A stretch of DNA of 51,497 bases from an uncultured Bacteroidia bacterium (lineage in GTDB: Bacteria > Bacteroidota > Bacteroidia > Bacteroidales > Prolixibacteraceae): NCBI GenBank assembly GCA_903904515.1, contig CAIVCR010000044.1, positions 1 through 51,497 of the forward strand. The letters run 5' to 3'. This document shows, one piece after another, positions 32,715 to 42,367 of this stretch. Each line of letters starts with the position of its first letter. Position 1 is the first letter of the stretch. Under the pieces are notes generated by a model. It did no database searches. It was not told where the DNA came from and saw only the letters and a list, made by a program, of their open reading frames with translations. Position numbers and translations under genes: made by a program.

Positions 32715-35700
32715 TTAGAAAGTAAAATTGAGGCCTAAAGTAAATCTTCGGCTAAGAGGATACGTACTGTAATCAACGCCAAGCTGTGTGGTTCCATTAC
32801 CATAACTGCTTGTCTCTGGTGTAAAACCCGGATAATTACTGAAAGTATGAACATTATCAATTGAACCGTATATCTTTAATTTTTCAACCCTAAGCTTTTT
32901 TAGAAGCGCGGAAGGCATATTGTAACTTAAAGTTATATTCTTGATTCTGACGTATGTAGCATCATAAACGCGTGAATTTGTATCATCAGCAAAATTGAAG
33001 GCATTCTGCGTTTTGCCGTCCCATGACATATCAATACCGTGAGCGGCATTATATTCTGTTGGAATTGCAGCTTTTAAGTTTTCCGGTTTATAGGTTCTTA
33101 CCCAGCGGCTGTAAGAGGTACGTCCAGAAAATCCGGCATCAATATGACGCGCACCAAGGAAATAGATATCACCACCCGTCTGACCTTGCAGAAGAACGCT
33201 CAATTCAAAATTCTTGTAGGTAAACTTATTGGTTAAACCCCAGGTCATATTAGGCAGGTTACTTCCGTACGCAACAAAATCACTTGAATTTATTTTGCCG
33301 TCTTTATTGGTATCCACATATTTGAAGTTACCTTCCTCTTCTCCCGCCAAAATGGGCACCAGGGCTTTACCGCTGGCGTCAAAGTCACTTGCTGTCAAAA
33401 CTCCTTTAGAAGGCAAAATGTAGAACTGCGAAACCTGACCACCAACCTTTGTAATAAATTGTCCACCATTTATTGAAGAGATAATCTGCTTGGTATTTGT
33501 CCCCATCTCAAGGACTTTATTATTATTGTGCGATAAATTTAAATTGGTAGTCCATTTAAATTTCCGATCCATATTGTGGGTAGTAAGATCAATTTCCCAC
33601 CCGCTGTTACGAACCTTACCGATATTTGTCAGGGTTGATTCGAAGCCTGTAGTGTATGGTACCGGGACATTAAACAGCAGGTTCTTGGTATCATTTCGGT
33701 AATAGTCAAAATTAAATTGTACGCGGTTATGCAATGCTGACAGGTCAAAACCTAAATCAAAGGACTGAGTCTCTTCCCATTTCAATTCCGGATTTGCAAT
33801 GTTGGAAGCTGCAGCTCCGATTTGTTTGGTTCCACCAAAAGCAGAATAATAGGTACCTAACTGAGACAAATAATTATACTCACCAATTCGGTCATTACCT
33901 GAAGTTCCCAAAGAAGAACGGAGCTTCAATAAATTAATCGACTTGATGTTCTTCATAAAATTTTCCTCATTAATTTTCCACCCTGCTGATAAAGAAGGAA
34001 ATGTACCCCATTTTGCATCAGCACCAAAGCGAGAGGAACCGTCACGACGTACACTGGCAGTGAAAAGATATTTGTCCATATATTCATAACTTGCACGACC
34101 AAAGAAAGAAGCAGTTGTGTATGTAGTCTTAAGGGTGGTTGACGTTACTGCAGTTGAAGCAACATTGAGGGTTGTAATATTTTCATAAGGCCATCCTGCA
34201 GCTTCCAGTTTTGCAATATAATATTGTTGTTTCTCTGAGCTTTGTCCTGCCAGTACATTTAAATGATGTGATCCGAGAGTCTTGTCAAAAGTCAGGATAT
34301 TCTGGAGCACGTTATCATTTAAGCGTGATGAAGAGCTGTTACCTTGCGATTTGTACGCATTTCGGTTCACCGATGCAGGTTGAAAGTAATCGTAAGTTAT
34401 ACCATCATAGTTGTTGCTATACTGTATCTTATAGGTTAACGATTTCATCACTTTCCACTCACCCCATAAGGAAGCCTGTAAGCGTGTAGTTTTTGATTCA
34501 TCAAGAGTTTGTTGCAACTGAGCCAGTGGATCAATCCAGTTAGCTCCCCAATCATCAGAGGTAACAGTGGATACAGGCACCCCTGTAAAGTTATTGGCTG
34601 CTGTTCTTACAGTAGAACCCGGTGCCAATAGAGGTGACATCATCAAGGCATGGTGAACTGGTGAATCCTTTCCCTGGCGATCACCTAAATTGGCACTTCC
34701 CTCACTTTGAGTAGCGTTTGAAAATGACATATTAACCCCAATCTTGAAATTTTTGGCGATGTTCAAGGTACCATTCATCCGTATATTATAGCGGTTGTAA
34801 TCTGTAGCCTTTATAATACCATCCTGACTCAGGTAACCAATAGAGGTGAAAATGCTCCCCATATCACCGCTTGCCGATGCAGAGGATTCATAGCTCTGAA
34901 TCGGAGCATTACGCAAGATTAAACTCTGCCAGTCGGTAAAATTAGTTGTCGTATTCCAGAAGTCAGGAATTCGTAAAGCACTAGGTCTGGAAGACATAGG
35001 ATCACTCATCTTACCACCTGTGCGGATGTAGGAAGCATTTCTGTAATACATATTGTACGCGATCCACTCAGGTCCGCTCATAAGATCAAGCTTTTTTTCA
35101 GGAGTCTGGAGACCATAATAAGAATCGAATGTTATAGTCGGTTTGCCGGACCCGGTCTTGGTCTCAATGAGTACAACCCCGTTTGCACCGCGTGAACCGT
35201 AAATTGAAGTTGCTGAAGCATCTTTCAATATTTGAATGGTAGCAATATCTGAAGGATTAATATCCCGCATATTATCGCGCGGAACGCCATCAATTACATA
35301 AAGAGGACTACTATTCCCGTTAATCGTATTGATACCGCGGATCCGTATTGTAAGATCCTCACCAGGTATACCACCACTGGTAGCTTGCGCATTAACACCA
35401 GCCAACTGACCTTGAAATACCTCACTTAATGTAGAAACAGGTCTGTTTTGAATTGCATCACTTGTAATTTTAGAAATTGAACTGGTCAAATTCGACTTTT
35501 TTACAGTTCCATATCCAATTGTCACAACTTCATCCAATTTGATAACATCCTCGCTCAGAGTTACATTAATCTGTGATTTTCCTGAAATCTGAATTTCCCT
35601 GGATCTCATACCTACAAATGATATTGAAAGCGTACCATTGTCTGGGACAGTTGCAAGGGAATAATTTCCGTTTGAATCGGTAATGGTACCATTGGTAGTG

Positions 35701-36173
35701 CCTTTGATTGACACCGTGACACCAGGCAAGGGCGCGCCAGCGGTGTCGGTAACCTTACCCGTAACAGATTTCTGCTGCTGGCTATCGGAAGGATTATCGG
35801 ATTTATTACTGTCAGGAGTAATAATGATTAAATTATCAGGCATTACTTTATAGCTAATAGCCTGGTCTTTGAATAGCTCATCGAGAATTGTCTCTACGCT
35901 TTTATCCAGGATATTCAGATCTACCTTTCGGGTTACATCGACCTGCTCACGCTGGAAGAAGAATCTAAAATCGCTTTTATCCTCAATCTCCTTCAGCACA
36001 TCAACTACTTGTCTGGATTGAAAATTGAACGAAAATTTCGTTGTCTGTGAATAGACAGTTGCCGAAACCTGCGTCAGGCAACTCAGTAAAACAATAAATG
36101 TTAGTTTCATTTTTAGAATTAGCTTATATCCTATTCTCCTTCGTTGGGAGGATACAATTTGGTTTTTTTTCAT
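32715..36173 (-). CDS. SusC-like TonB-dependent transporter with STN domain
   Basis: 1152 residues. After a signal peptide (about 20-43) comes an STN domain (about 45-115, FRFFFQREQVDVTRKVDL), a carboxypeptidase-D regulatory-like domain (about 138-212, GKVTDTAGAPLPGVTVSIKG), a plug domain (VVTIGYGTVKKSNLTSSIS, VYVIDG-type LYVIDGVPRD) and a 22-strand outer-membrane barrel ending in RRFTLGLNFTF. The STN domain is the feature that lets such transporters signal through a FecR anti-sigma protein, and fecR and an ECF sigma gene lie directly upstream. This fits substrate-induced autoregulation of the locus. The SusD partner follows. Confidence 0.96.
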   Translation of the reverse strand: MKKNQIVSSQRRRIGYKLILKMKLTFIVLLSCLTQVSATVYSQTTKFSFNFQSRQVVDVLKEIEDKSDFRFFFQREQVDVTRKVDLNILDKSVETILDELFKDQAISYKVMPDNLIIITPDSNKSDNPSDSQQQKSVTGKVTDTAGAPLPGVTVSIKGTTNGTITDSNGNYSLATVPDNGTLSISFVGMRSREIQISGKSQINVTLSEDVIKLDEVVTIGYGTVKKSNLTSSISKITSDAIQNRPVSTLSEVFQGQLAGVNAQATSGGIPGEDLTIRIRGINTINGNSSPLYVIDGVPRDNMRDINPSDIATIQILKDASATSIYGSRGANGVVLIETKTGSGKPTITFDSYYGLQTPEKKLDLMSGPEWIAYNMYYRNASYIRTGGKMSDPMSSRPSALRIPDFWNTTTNFTDWQSLILRNAPIQSYESSASASGDMGSIFTSIGYLSQDGIIKATDYNRYNIRMNGTLNIAKNFKIGVNMSFSNATQSEGSANLGDRQGKDSPVHHALMMSPLLAPGSTVRTAANNFTGVPVSTVTSDDWGANWIDPLAQLQQTLDESKTTRLQASLWGEWKVMKSLTYKIQYSNNYDGITYDYFQPASVNRNAYKSQGNSSSSRLNDNVLQNILTFDKTLGSHHLNVLAGQSSEKQQYYIAKLEAAGWPYENITTLNVASTAVTSTTLKTTYTTASFFGRASYEYMDKYLFTASVRRDGSSRFGADAKWGTFPSLSAGWKINEENFMKNIKSINLLKLRSSLGTSGNDRIGEYNYLSQLGTYYSAFGGTKQIGAAASNIANPELKWEETQSFDLGFDLSALHNRVQFNFDYYRNDTKNLLFNVPVPYTTGFESTLTNIGKVRNSGWEIDLTTHNMDRKFKWTTNLNLSHNNNKVLEMGTNTKQIISSINGGQFITKVGGQVSQFYILPSKGVLTASDFDASGKALVPILAGEEEGNFKYVDTNKDGKINSSDFVAYGSNLPNMTWGLTNKFTYKNFELSVLLQGQTGGDIYFLGARHIDAGFSGRTSYSRWVRTYKPENLKAAIPTEYNAAHGIDMSWDGKTQNAFNFADDTNSRVYDATYVRIKNITLSYNMPSALLKKLRVEKLKIYGSIDNVHTFSNYPGFTPETSSYGNGTTQLGVDYSTYPLSRRFTLGLNFTF

Positions 36174-36238
36174 ATTTTTGTATGTGTTTGATTAATAATA
36201 TTACCTGGTGTGACAGCACCGATTTATTAATTGCATTG

Positions 36239-36277
36239 AGCCGGTTTGATGTTACAGCATCACCGGCTTATTTTTTT
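36239..36277 (+). terminator. Hairpin with T-run between fecR and susC
   Basis: AGCCGGT-TT-GATG pairs with CATCACCGGCT around a 6-nt loop, followed on the plus strand by a T-run at 36271-36277. As a terminator it points against the surrounding genes; on the minus strand it is a hairpin preceded by an A-run in the susC leader. It may stop antisense transcription or act as a leader fold. Confidence 0.5.
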
Positions 36278-36321
36278 CATTATGGTTTAGTTCATTATTC
36301 CTCCTTCCTGTTTTCTGGTTT

Positions 36322-37329
36322 TTATATATGTTTTTTATGAATTATAATCTTTTGACCTACAATTTTATACTCAATGGGTAATGTTTCCCTGAGGATTTCA
36401 AGAACCTCAAGGATTGACTCATTCTTTATGGTCCCATCATAATGATAATTCAAAATGCTTTTCTCGCTGATCTCTATCTCTACTCCATACTTCCTTTCCA
36501 GCAATATTCTGAGATCTTTCAGACTCATATTGACAAACATCAGTTTATTCTCCTTCCATGAGGTATACCATTTCGGATTAACTGCATTGATCTGAATATT
36601 TTTCATCTCTTTATTATAGATTAACTGCTCACCCGGTTTAAGTACCATCTCTTCGTTAATCTTCGGATTTTCGAATGATTTCACATGAACAGACCCCTCC
36701 TCCAAAGTGGTAATAACCTCTTTATCTGAAATATACGCTTTCACATCAAAGGAAGTACCAGTTACCTGAACATCATAAAAGGGGGTATGGACAAGGAATG
36801 GTTTTCTTTTCATTTTAGCCACATGAAACCAGGCTTCCCCGGTAAGAAACACTTCACGCATTCCGTTGAGACCATCGACAGAATATTTTATTTCAGATCC
36901 TGAATTCAGAAAAATATGAGATCCATCGGGCAAATACATTTCTGATACAGAACCATTGGGTGCCAGGGAGGTATAATATACCGGAGTTGACGGCTTAAAG
37001 ACGTAGTTCATAAAATAGCCCATTATCAGGCCGGATACCAATACAGCCGCCAGCTGAACAAGTCTCACAATAAGCCGGTTTTTAGAATGTGGATTGGGAA
37101 TTTCGATGCTCCGTTTATGCCAGATTTTTTCGAAGAGCTCATCATAGAAAAATGTGTTTACATCCTTCACTTCAGTGTGATGCAACTCATCGAGAAGTTC
37201 ATTTTTTAGTTCAAACTCCAGGTCAGGTTGGTGAAACAGCGACAAGTACTCCTGGTTTTGCTCCTGAGTCGCATCATTTAATTTTCCTTCCCTGATAATA
37301 TTTTGTAGAATTTGATCCATTTTTTTCAA
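36322..37329 (-). CDS. FecR-type anti-sigma factor
   Basis: 335 residues. An N-terminal cytoplasmic sigma-binding part (about 1-85) precedes one membrane segment (LVQLAAVLVSGLIMGYFMNY), then a periplasmic FecR domain (EMYLPDGSHIFLNSGSEIKY, REVFLTGEAWFHVAK, VQVTGTSFDVKAY) and a C-terminal DUF4974/STN-like domain (MSLKDLRILLERKYGVEIEI). It holds the ECF sigma factor until the SusC STN domain signals substrate. It follows the sigma gene by 210 nt and precedes susC by 148 nt. Confidence 0.94.
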   Translation of the reverse strand: MKKMDQILQNIIREGKLNDATQEQNQEYLSLFHQPDLEFELKNELLDELHHTEVKDVNTFFYDELFEKIWHKRSIEIPNPHSKNRLIVRLVQLAAVLVSGLIMGYFMNYVFKPSTPVYYTSLAPNGSVSEMYLPDGSHIFLNSGSEIKYSVDGLNGMREVFLTGEAWFHVAKMKRKPFLVHTPFYDVQVTGTSFDVKAYISDKEVITTLEEGSVHVKSFENPKINEEMVLKPGEQLIYNKEMKNIQINAVNPKWYTSWKENKLMFVNMSLKDLRILLERKYGVEIEISEKSILNYHYDGTIKNESILEVLEILRETLPIEYKIVGQKIIIHKKHI

Positions 37330-37539
37330 GCTTTAGAGGTAATACGATTTAACCTTACGATTTACTCATTCTAACTTACTATTTTTTTCTCTTTCAATAA
37401 AAATCGCATAAAATCTGAAAACGGGTTATTTTTAACCGGTTATAGCTATACGCAAAGTCGTCCTTAACAACTCAACGTATTAGAGGATTATAATTTAAAC
37501 TATTTAAAATATAGGAGTTTAGGGAATAGGTGCTTTTTG

Positions 37540-38130
37540 CTATTTACAATGGAGAATAAAGAAGAGCAATGCCGCCAACGATCCAGCGCCTAATTTCTCC
37601 TTTAAAGAGGAGACAGCCCTATAAAGCTGATTTTCAATTGTTCGCCGCGACAGACTTAGTTGTTGGGCAATTTCATCATTTGATAACCCATCTTCCCTGC
37701 TCATACGGAAGATACGCTGCCTTTGTTCAGGCATTACAGACACCAGATGATGAAGATTGCTTAGCATCTCATTATAAATAACCTCATGCCAGGTATTATC
37801 ACTGCACTTTTGGCTATCGTTTTCGGAATAATCCAAATAGGCCTTCTCAATATTCTTCCGTCTTATCAAATCATAGATCAAATTTATGCAAATCTTGAAT
37901 AAAAACGATTTAATATTCTTAGAACTATCAAGGGAGGCACGGATTTCCCAGAGCTTTAAAAACACCTCCTGCAGCAATTCCTCAGCATCAGCATTGTTTT
38001 TAAGATAGGATAATGCAAACGCATGGATTTTGGGACCATACGCATCATACAAACTATGGAAGGCTTCTTTCGAACCATCCTTTAACTGATCAATGATCTG
38101 ATTATCCTGATTTGTTAGTTTGGTATCCAT
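37540..38130 (-). CDS. ECF RNA polymerase sigma factor
   Basis: 196 residues, Bacteroidetes-type sigma-70 of the ECF group. Region 2 has FHSLYDAYGPKIHAFALSYL and AEELLQEVFLKLWEIR; region 4 has the helix-turn-helix LSNDEIAQQLSLSRRTIENQ. The C-terminal LAALLFFILHCK is hydrophobic, as in other sigma factors of this group. It is expected to activate the susCD operon when released by FecR. A TATCTTTG promoter element lies just upstream. Confidence 0.95.
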   Translation of the reverse strand: MDTKLTNQDNQIIDQLKDGSKEAFHSLYDAYGPKIHAFALSYLKNNADAEELLQEVFLKLWEIRASLDSSKNIKSFLFKICINLIYDLIRRKNIEKAYLDYSENDSQKCSDNTWHEVIYNEMLSNLHHLVSVMPEQRQRIFRMSREDGLSNDEIAQQLSLSRRTIENQLYRAVSSLKEKLGAGSLAALLFFILHCK

Positions 38131-38152
38131 TAACCCGGTGAAATAGTTCTGA

Positions 38153-38160
38153 CAAAGATA
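38153..38160 (-). promoter_or_regulatory. Candidate -7 element of the ECF sigma gene
   Basis: On the minus strand TATCTTTG matches TAnnTTTG exactly, 22 nt before the ATG. The -33 element is not clear. It implies that the sigma gene is transcribed apart from the upstream GH92 gene, by the housekeeping sigma factor. Confidence 0.5.
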
Positions 38161-38252
38161 ATTTTATTTCACAAACCGGATATAAAATACAAAATTTTCA
38201 GCTTGTTAATCAAAAAATGGTGTTGTGTTTGAAAATTTACATGAATAAGCTA

Positions 38253-40604
38253 TCACTTCAGGCTTAAATTCCCCCATTTTTTATTTGGCTCTTTACCCAT
38301 CTCAATAACTATTTTACCGCCCCCGGTTATTTCATCATGATAAAACCACGATTTCGTGAGCGGTTTTCCATTTAAAATTACAGACTGGATATAGCAATTT
38401 TCAGGTTTATTGTTCTTTACCTCGATGACAAAACATTCTCCTTTGTAGTAATCTGAATTAAGGTGAATCGCAATTTTATCAAAAACCGGACTTCCCAATT
38501 CGATAACCGGCCGCTCTTCTGCACCGGATTTCATCTCGAACAGCCCTATTTTCATCAAAACGGCCAGTGAGCTCATCAATCCCTGGTCCTCATCTCCACT
38601 ATACCCTTTATCGGTGGACAAATCACTGAACACCTTTTCAACCACTTTTCTTGACCAGTATTGAGTTAACCATGGGTAGCCAATGTGGTTGAAAACAAAT
38701 GCCGTTTCAATAGATGGCTGATTGCCATAGTTAATAGGGATACGTCTGTAGCTCTCATGTAACTCGCTGTCATGAGCTTTTCCAGAGGTAAAATCGAGTT
38801 TTGCCGACTCTTCAAAACTCTTGTTTAGTTTAGCTGCAGCTTTATCCTGTCCACCCATAAGTAATGCCAGACCGGAAAGATCGTGCGGTACATACCAGGT
38901 TGACTGGGCGGCATTGGATTCAATAAACCCGCTTTCGTACTGGTACGGATCGAAGGGGTTTTTCCATTTTCCATTCAAATCCCGTGGGCGAATCCAACCG
39001 GAGGCAGGGTCGTACAAGTTTCGCCAGTTGGTCGAACGTTTCATGAAATAGTCATAGTCAGAATCCTTCCCGAGTTTTTTGGCCATTTGCGCCAGGCACC
39101 AATCCTGAGATGCATATTCCAGTGTCTGTGCCGCCCCATCCTGGTGTAATCCCCATTGTTTATTTAGCGGATAGGGGACATAACCCCTTTCAATATAGTA
39201 TTCTATCCCTCCTCCATTGGCACTATTGTGTTCATATCCGGCCTTCCCCATCATTCCACCGGGCATATGATTTTTCTTCATCCCTTCATAAGCCTTCTGG
39301 GTATCAAATGTCCGGATCCCTTTCATATAGGCACTTACAATGAATGGAGTCGATGAAGCACCTGTCATCACTGCAGTATAGTTGCCCCCGGAGGGTCCGC
39401 GCGGGATAAGTCCCCCGTCATCATACATGAGCAGCATAGAGTTTACAAAGTCGCTGGTTATTTTGGGATAAACGAGATCCCACAGTGTTGCAATTGTCCA
39501 TTGCGCTCCCCAGAAAGAATCAGAATTATGATGATCAAACAAAGGATTTCCTTTGGGATCAAGTGGGATCTGCCTGATACGCCTCTGAGGACCGGTCATA
39601 TCGCAATATTTACCATTTGCGTCGCTGATCATCCTGCGGCCAAGTAACGAATGCCATAAATCGGTATAAAACCGTCGTTGCTGAACCAGCGTTCCCCCCT
39701 CAATTTCAATTTTGCTGAGATATTGATTCCATTCATTTGCCGATTCCTGTACCGTTCTTTCAAAATCCCAATGAGGTAATTCTGCCTGGATATTTAGTTT
39801 GGCTTGTTCAGCATCGACGTAGGAAATTCCGACCTTCATTTGAATTATCTTCCCGGCATGGGTATCAAATTTAAGGTAGACTCCCCCATTGCTTCCCTCA
39901 TATTCATTGACGATTCCCTGCAATAGCCCATCCTTCCAGGCATTCATATTTTCGAATGGAGTATCAAATTGAATATCAAAGAAAATATACATTGCTTTAG
40001 GTCTGCGGGATGTTTTATCCATCAGGGCATACCCTTGTAGCTCCTGATTATTCAAACTTTTTGCGTATCCCTTAACCGTACCTGCAGGACCTAAAAGAGT
40101 GCTCAGATCCAGTAGAATATAACTCTCCTCTGCTTCAGGAAAATGGTAACGGTGAAAGCCGACCCTTTTGGTCGATGTTAACTCGGCCCTGATGCCATAA
40201 CTTTCAAGAAAAACCGAATGATATCCAGGCTTGACCACCTCTTTTTTATGCTGATATTTTGAACCGTAAATTTTTGAGCCTAAGTGCCCCTGAAATTTAC
40301 CGTTAACAGGCATTACGGGAATACCCGAGAGTTGCCATCCATGAATATGACTAAAAAACTGAATAGAATCGCGCTCATACCGGTATCCGGAACCCCAATC
40401 GGCATTGGCATTATTATCAGGACTAAGGTTGACCATCCCAAAAGGACGGCAGGCTGATGAGAAGAAGATCCATCGCGAGTTTTCAGTATCCAGTTGGGGA
40501 TAAACCAGATCGGCAGGTTTTGTAGTTAACTGAGCATTTAAAGTAAAGACAATTACCATTAACAGGAGTGTTCCCAACCCTTTTCCAACAGAATTCATAA
40601 GCAT
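38253..40604 (-). CDS. GH92 alpha-mannosidase-like protein
   Basis: 783 residues with a signal peptide (LGTLLLMVIVFTLNAQ). GH92 enzymes are Ca-dependent exo-alpha-mannosidases. Motifs are YPQLDTENSRWIFFSSACRP near the start of the beta-sandwich, FFSHIHGWQLSG, GDEDQGLMSS with the paired acidic residues near the C-terminus, and SSTPFIVSAYMKGI in the barrel. The acid Glu562 is in FIESNAAQSTWYVPHD, whereas common GH92 sequences have EGN with an aromatic residue two positions later, so linkage preference could differ. It follows the sulfatase gene by 140 nt. Confidence 0.9.
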   Translation of the reverse strand: MLMNSVGKGLGTLLLMVIVFTLNAQLTTKPADLVYPQLDTENSRWIFFSSACRPFGMVNLSPDNNANADWGSGYRYERDSIQFFSHIHGWQLSGIPVMPVNGKFQGHLGSKIYGSKYQHKKEVVKPGYHSVFLESYGIRAELTSTKRVGFHRYHFPEAEESYILLDLSTLLGPAGTVKGYAKSLNNQELQGYALMDKTSRRPKAMYIFFDIQFDTPFENMNAWKDGLLQGIVNEYEGSNGGVYLKFDTHAGKIIQMKVGISYVDAEQAKLNIQAELPHWDFERTVQESANEWNQYLSKIEIEGGTLVQQRRFYTDLWHSLLGRRMISDANGKYCDMTGPQRRIRQIPLDPKGNPLFDHHNSDSFWGAQWTIATLWDLVYPKITSDFVNSMLLMYDDGGLIPRGPSGGNYTAVMTGASSTPFIVSAYMKGIRTFDTQKAYEGMKKNHMPGGMMGKAGYEHNSANGGGIEYYIERGYVPYPLNKQWGLHQDGAAQTLEYASQDWCLAQMAKKLGKDSDYDYFMKRSTNWRNLYDPASGWIRPRDLNGKWKNPFDPYQYESGFIESNAAQSTWYVPHDLSGLALLMGGQDKAAAKLNKSFEESAKLDFTSGKAHDSELHESYRRIPINYGNQPSIETAFVFNHIGYPWLTQYWSRKVVEKVFSDLSTDKGYSGDEDQGLMSSLAVLMKIGLFEMKSGAEERPVIELGSPVFDKIAIHLNSDYYKGECFVIEVKNNKPENCYIQSVILNGKPLTKSWFYHDEITGGGKIVIEMGKEPNKKWGNLSLK

Positions 40605-40744
40605 ATAATCTGATTTTTAGTCTTACAAATAATACGGGTAACCCACGAAAAATACTCATTGAATAGCTAAGAATTAATGATAAGATTAGCATCATACCAA
40701 CAGGTTCTATGCTAAAATCAGTTGCCAATTTCGTATCAAAACCT

Positions 40745-42280
40745 CTATTTGCCGGCCTTTATCTGATTAAGCCGTGCTCTTAATCTTTCTCTAATTTTTG
40801 GGTTTTGAGCAGCCACATTTACCATTTCACCAATATCTTTGGTTAAATCATACAACTGATCCTGATTAAGATTCCCCAATTCGGTATTGGTTGAAGAATC
40901 ATAGGGTATTCCCGGCCCGGGGGCGATAAATTTCCATTTCCCATCTTCAATGGAAAGGCTGTTGTTCACATTTTGCAGGACGAGCACTTCCCGCCCTATT
41001 CCACCCTTATTGAGCCAGGTATTCAGTTGACTCTCACTGTCGGGTGCTGCGCCGGACGGGAGTTTTACCGTTAATAGCTCAGAGCATGTAGCCACCATAT
41101 CGACCTGGCAAATCAGTTTATCTGATACCCCCGGTTTTACTGTTCCTGGCCAGCTTAAGATCCCCGGAACGCGGGTTCCCCCTTCGAAACTGCTATACTT
41201 TCCTCCACGAAGATTCCCTGCCGGCTTATGATTTCCAAGGAGTTCCAGCGCGTGATCCTTATAACCATCATCAACCACCGGACCATTATCACTTGTTAAT
41301 ATGATGATTGTATTTTTCTCAATACCAAGTTGTTTCACTGTTTTCAGCACCTCCCCAACCGTCCAGTCAAATTCAATGATTGCATCACCCCGAGGACCCA
41401 TTCCACTCTTTCCCATAAATCGCTGATTTGGAACGCGTGGAACATGAGCGTCATGGGTAGCCAAATAGAGGAAGAACGGCTGATCCCTGTTCGTTTTAAT
41501 AAATGAAAGTGCTTTAGACGTGATAACATCAGCAATCTCCTCATCTTTCCACAATGCCGATTTTCCACCTTTCATAAATCCGATCCGCGAAATGCCGTTC
41601 ACGATCGACATATCGTGACCATGACTGGGATGCATTTTAAGCAGTTCAGGGTTGGATTTTCCGGTTGGTTCTCCCTCAAAATTCTTTTCATAGCTTACTG
41701 AAATCGGATCGTTGGGATCCAGGTTGACCACCTTTTGATTTTCGACATAAACGCATGGAACACGATCTCCCGTAGCTGCAAGAATAAATGAATAATCAAA
41801 CCCGATATCCGATGGCCCCGGCGTGATAAAACCATTCCAGTTCTGTGTCCCTGTCTGATCGCCCAATCCCAGGTGCCATTTTCCAACAACTCCAGTCTGA
41901 TAACCGTCACTTTTAAAAACATCGGCAAGGGTATACCGTTCAGGACGGATGATTGAGCCTGCATCACCTGTCGCAATGCCGGTTCCCTCCCGCCGCCAGG
42001 CATACTCGCCAGTTAGAAGCGCATAGCGGGAAGGGGTACATGTTGCAGCTGGACTATGCATATTGGTAAACCGAACACCCTGTTTGGCAAGAAGCTCCAC
42101 ATTAGGCGTTTTGATTGTCCGTGCACCGTTACAACTTAAATCTCCATAACCGATATCATCGGCATAGATAAAAATAATATTAGGCTTTCTGACCGGTTGC
42201 TTTGCTGAAACATTTTGAACCATACTGCTCAGGGGAAGAGCAGCCAGGAGATAAATTGAGTGAACTTTAAATTTGATCAT
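40745..42280 (-). CDS. S1-family sulfatase
   Basis: 511 residues with a signal peptide (SIYLLAALPLSSM, cleavage near VSA). The formylglycine motif is CTPSRYALLTGEY with Cys81 (codon at 42040-42038), and needs an anaerobic or aerobic maturase encoded elsewhere. Metal-binding residues are in IFIYADDIGYGD and LTSDNGPVVDD; GKWHLGLG is the usual Lys/His motif. The enzyme removes sulfate from a carbohydrate in the periplasm or at the cell surface. Its place between GH31 and GH92 genes points to a sulfated glycan. Subfamily and exact substrate are open. Confidence 0.94.
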   Translation of the reverse strand: MIKFKVHSIYLLAALPLSSMVQNVSAKQPVRKPNIIFIYADDIGYGDLSCNGARTIKTPNVELLAKQGVRFTNMHSPAATCTPSRYALLTGEYAWRREGTGIATGDAGSIIRPERYTLADVFKSDGYQTGVVGKWHLGLGDQTGTQNWNGFITPGPSDIGFDYSFILAATGDRVPCVYVENQKVVNLDPNDPISVSYEKNFEGEPTGKSNPELLKMHPSHGHDMSIVNGISRIGFMKGGKSALWKDEEIADVITSKALSFIKTNRDQPFFLYLATHDAHVPRVPNQRFMGKSGMGPRGDAIIEFDWTVGEVLKTVKQLGIEKNTIIILTSDNGPVVDDGYKDHALELLGNHKPAGNLRGGKYSSFEGGTRVPGILSWPGTVKPGVSDKLICQVDMVATCSELLTVKLPSGAAPDSESQLNTWLNKGGIGREVLVLQNVNNSLSIEDGKWKFIAPGPGIPYDSSTNTELGNLNQDQLYDLTKDIGEMVNVAAQNPKIRERLRARLNQIKAGK

Positions 42281-42305
42281 TGGGGCAGGTATTTTGTGTT
42301 CCTGA

Positions 42306-42350
42306 AGTGACCCGGTGACTGTCCATAACTTGAAAAGTCACCGGGTCACT
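42306..42350. repeat. Perfect 15-bp inverted repeat between GH31 and sulfatase genes
   Basis: AGTGACCCGGTGACT (42306-42320) and its exact complement (42336-42350) enclose a 15-nt loop. No T-run follows on the minus strand, so this is not a typical terminator. It may stabilise mRNA ends, attenuate read-through or be a protein-binding site. Confidence 0.7.
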
Positions 42351-42367
42351 AATTTAAACTTTTACAA

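Noticed and set aside
37420..37441. Small hairpin ACGGGTTA/TAACCGGT between sigma and fecR genes
   Set aside because: Short stem with a mismatch and no T-run in the direction of transcription; chance is likely.
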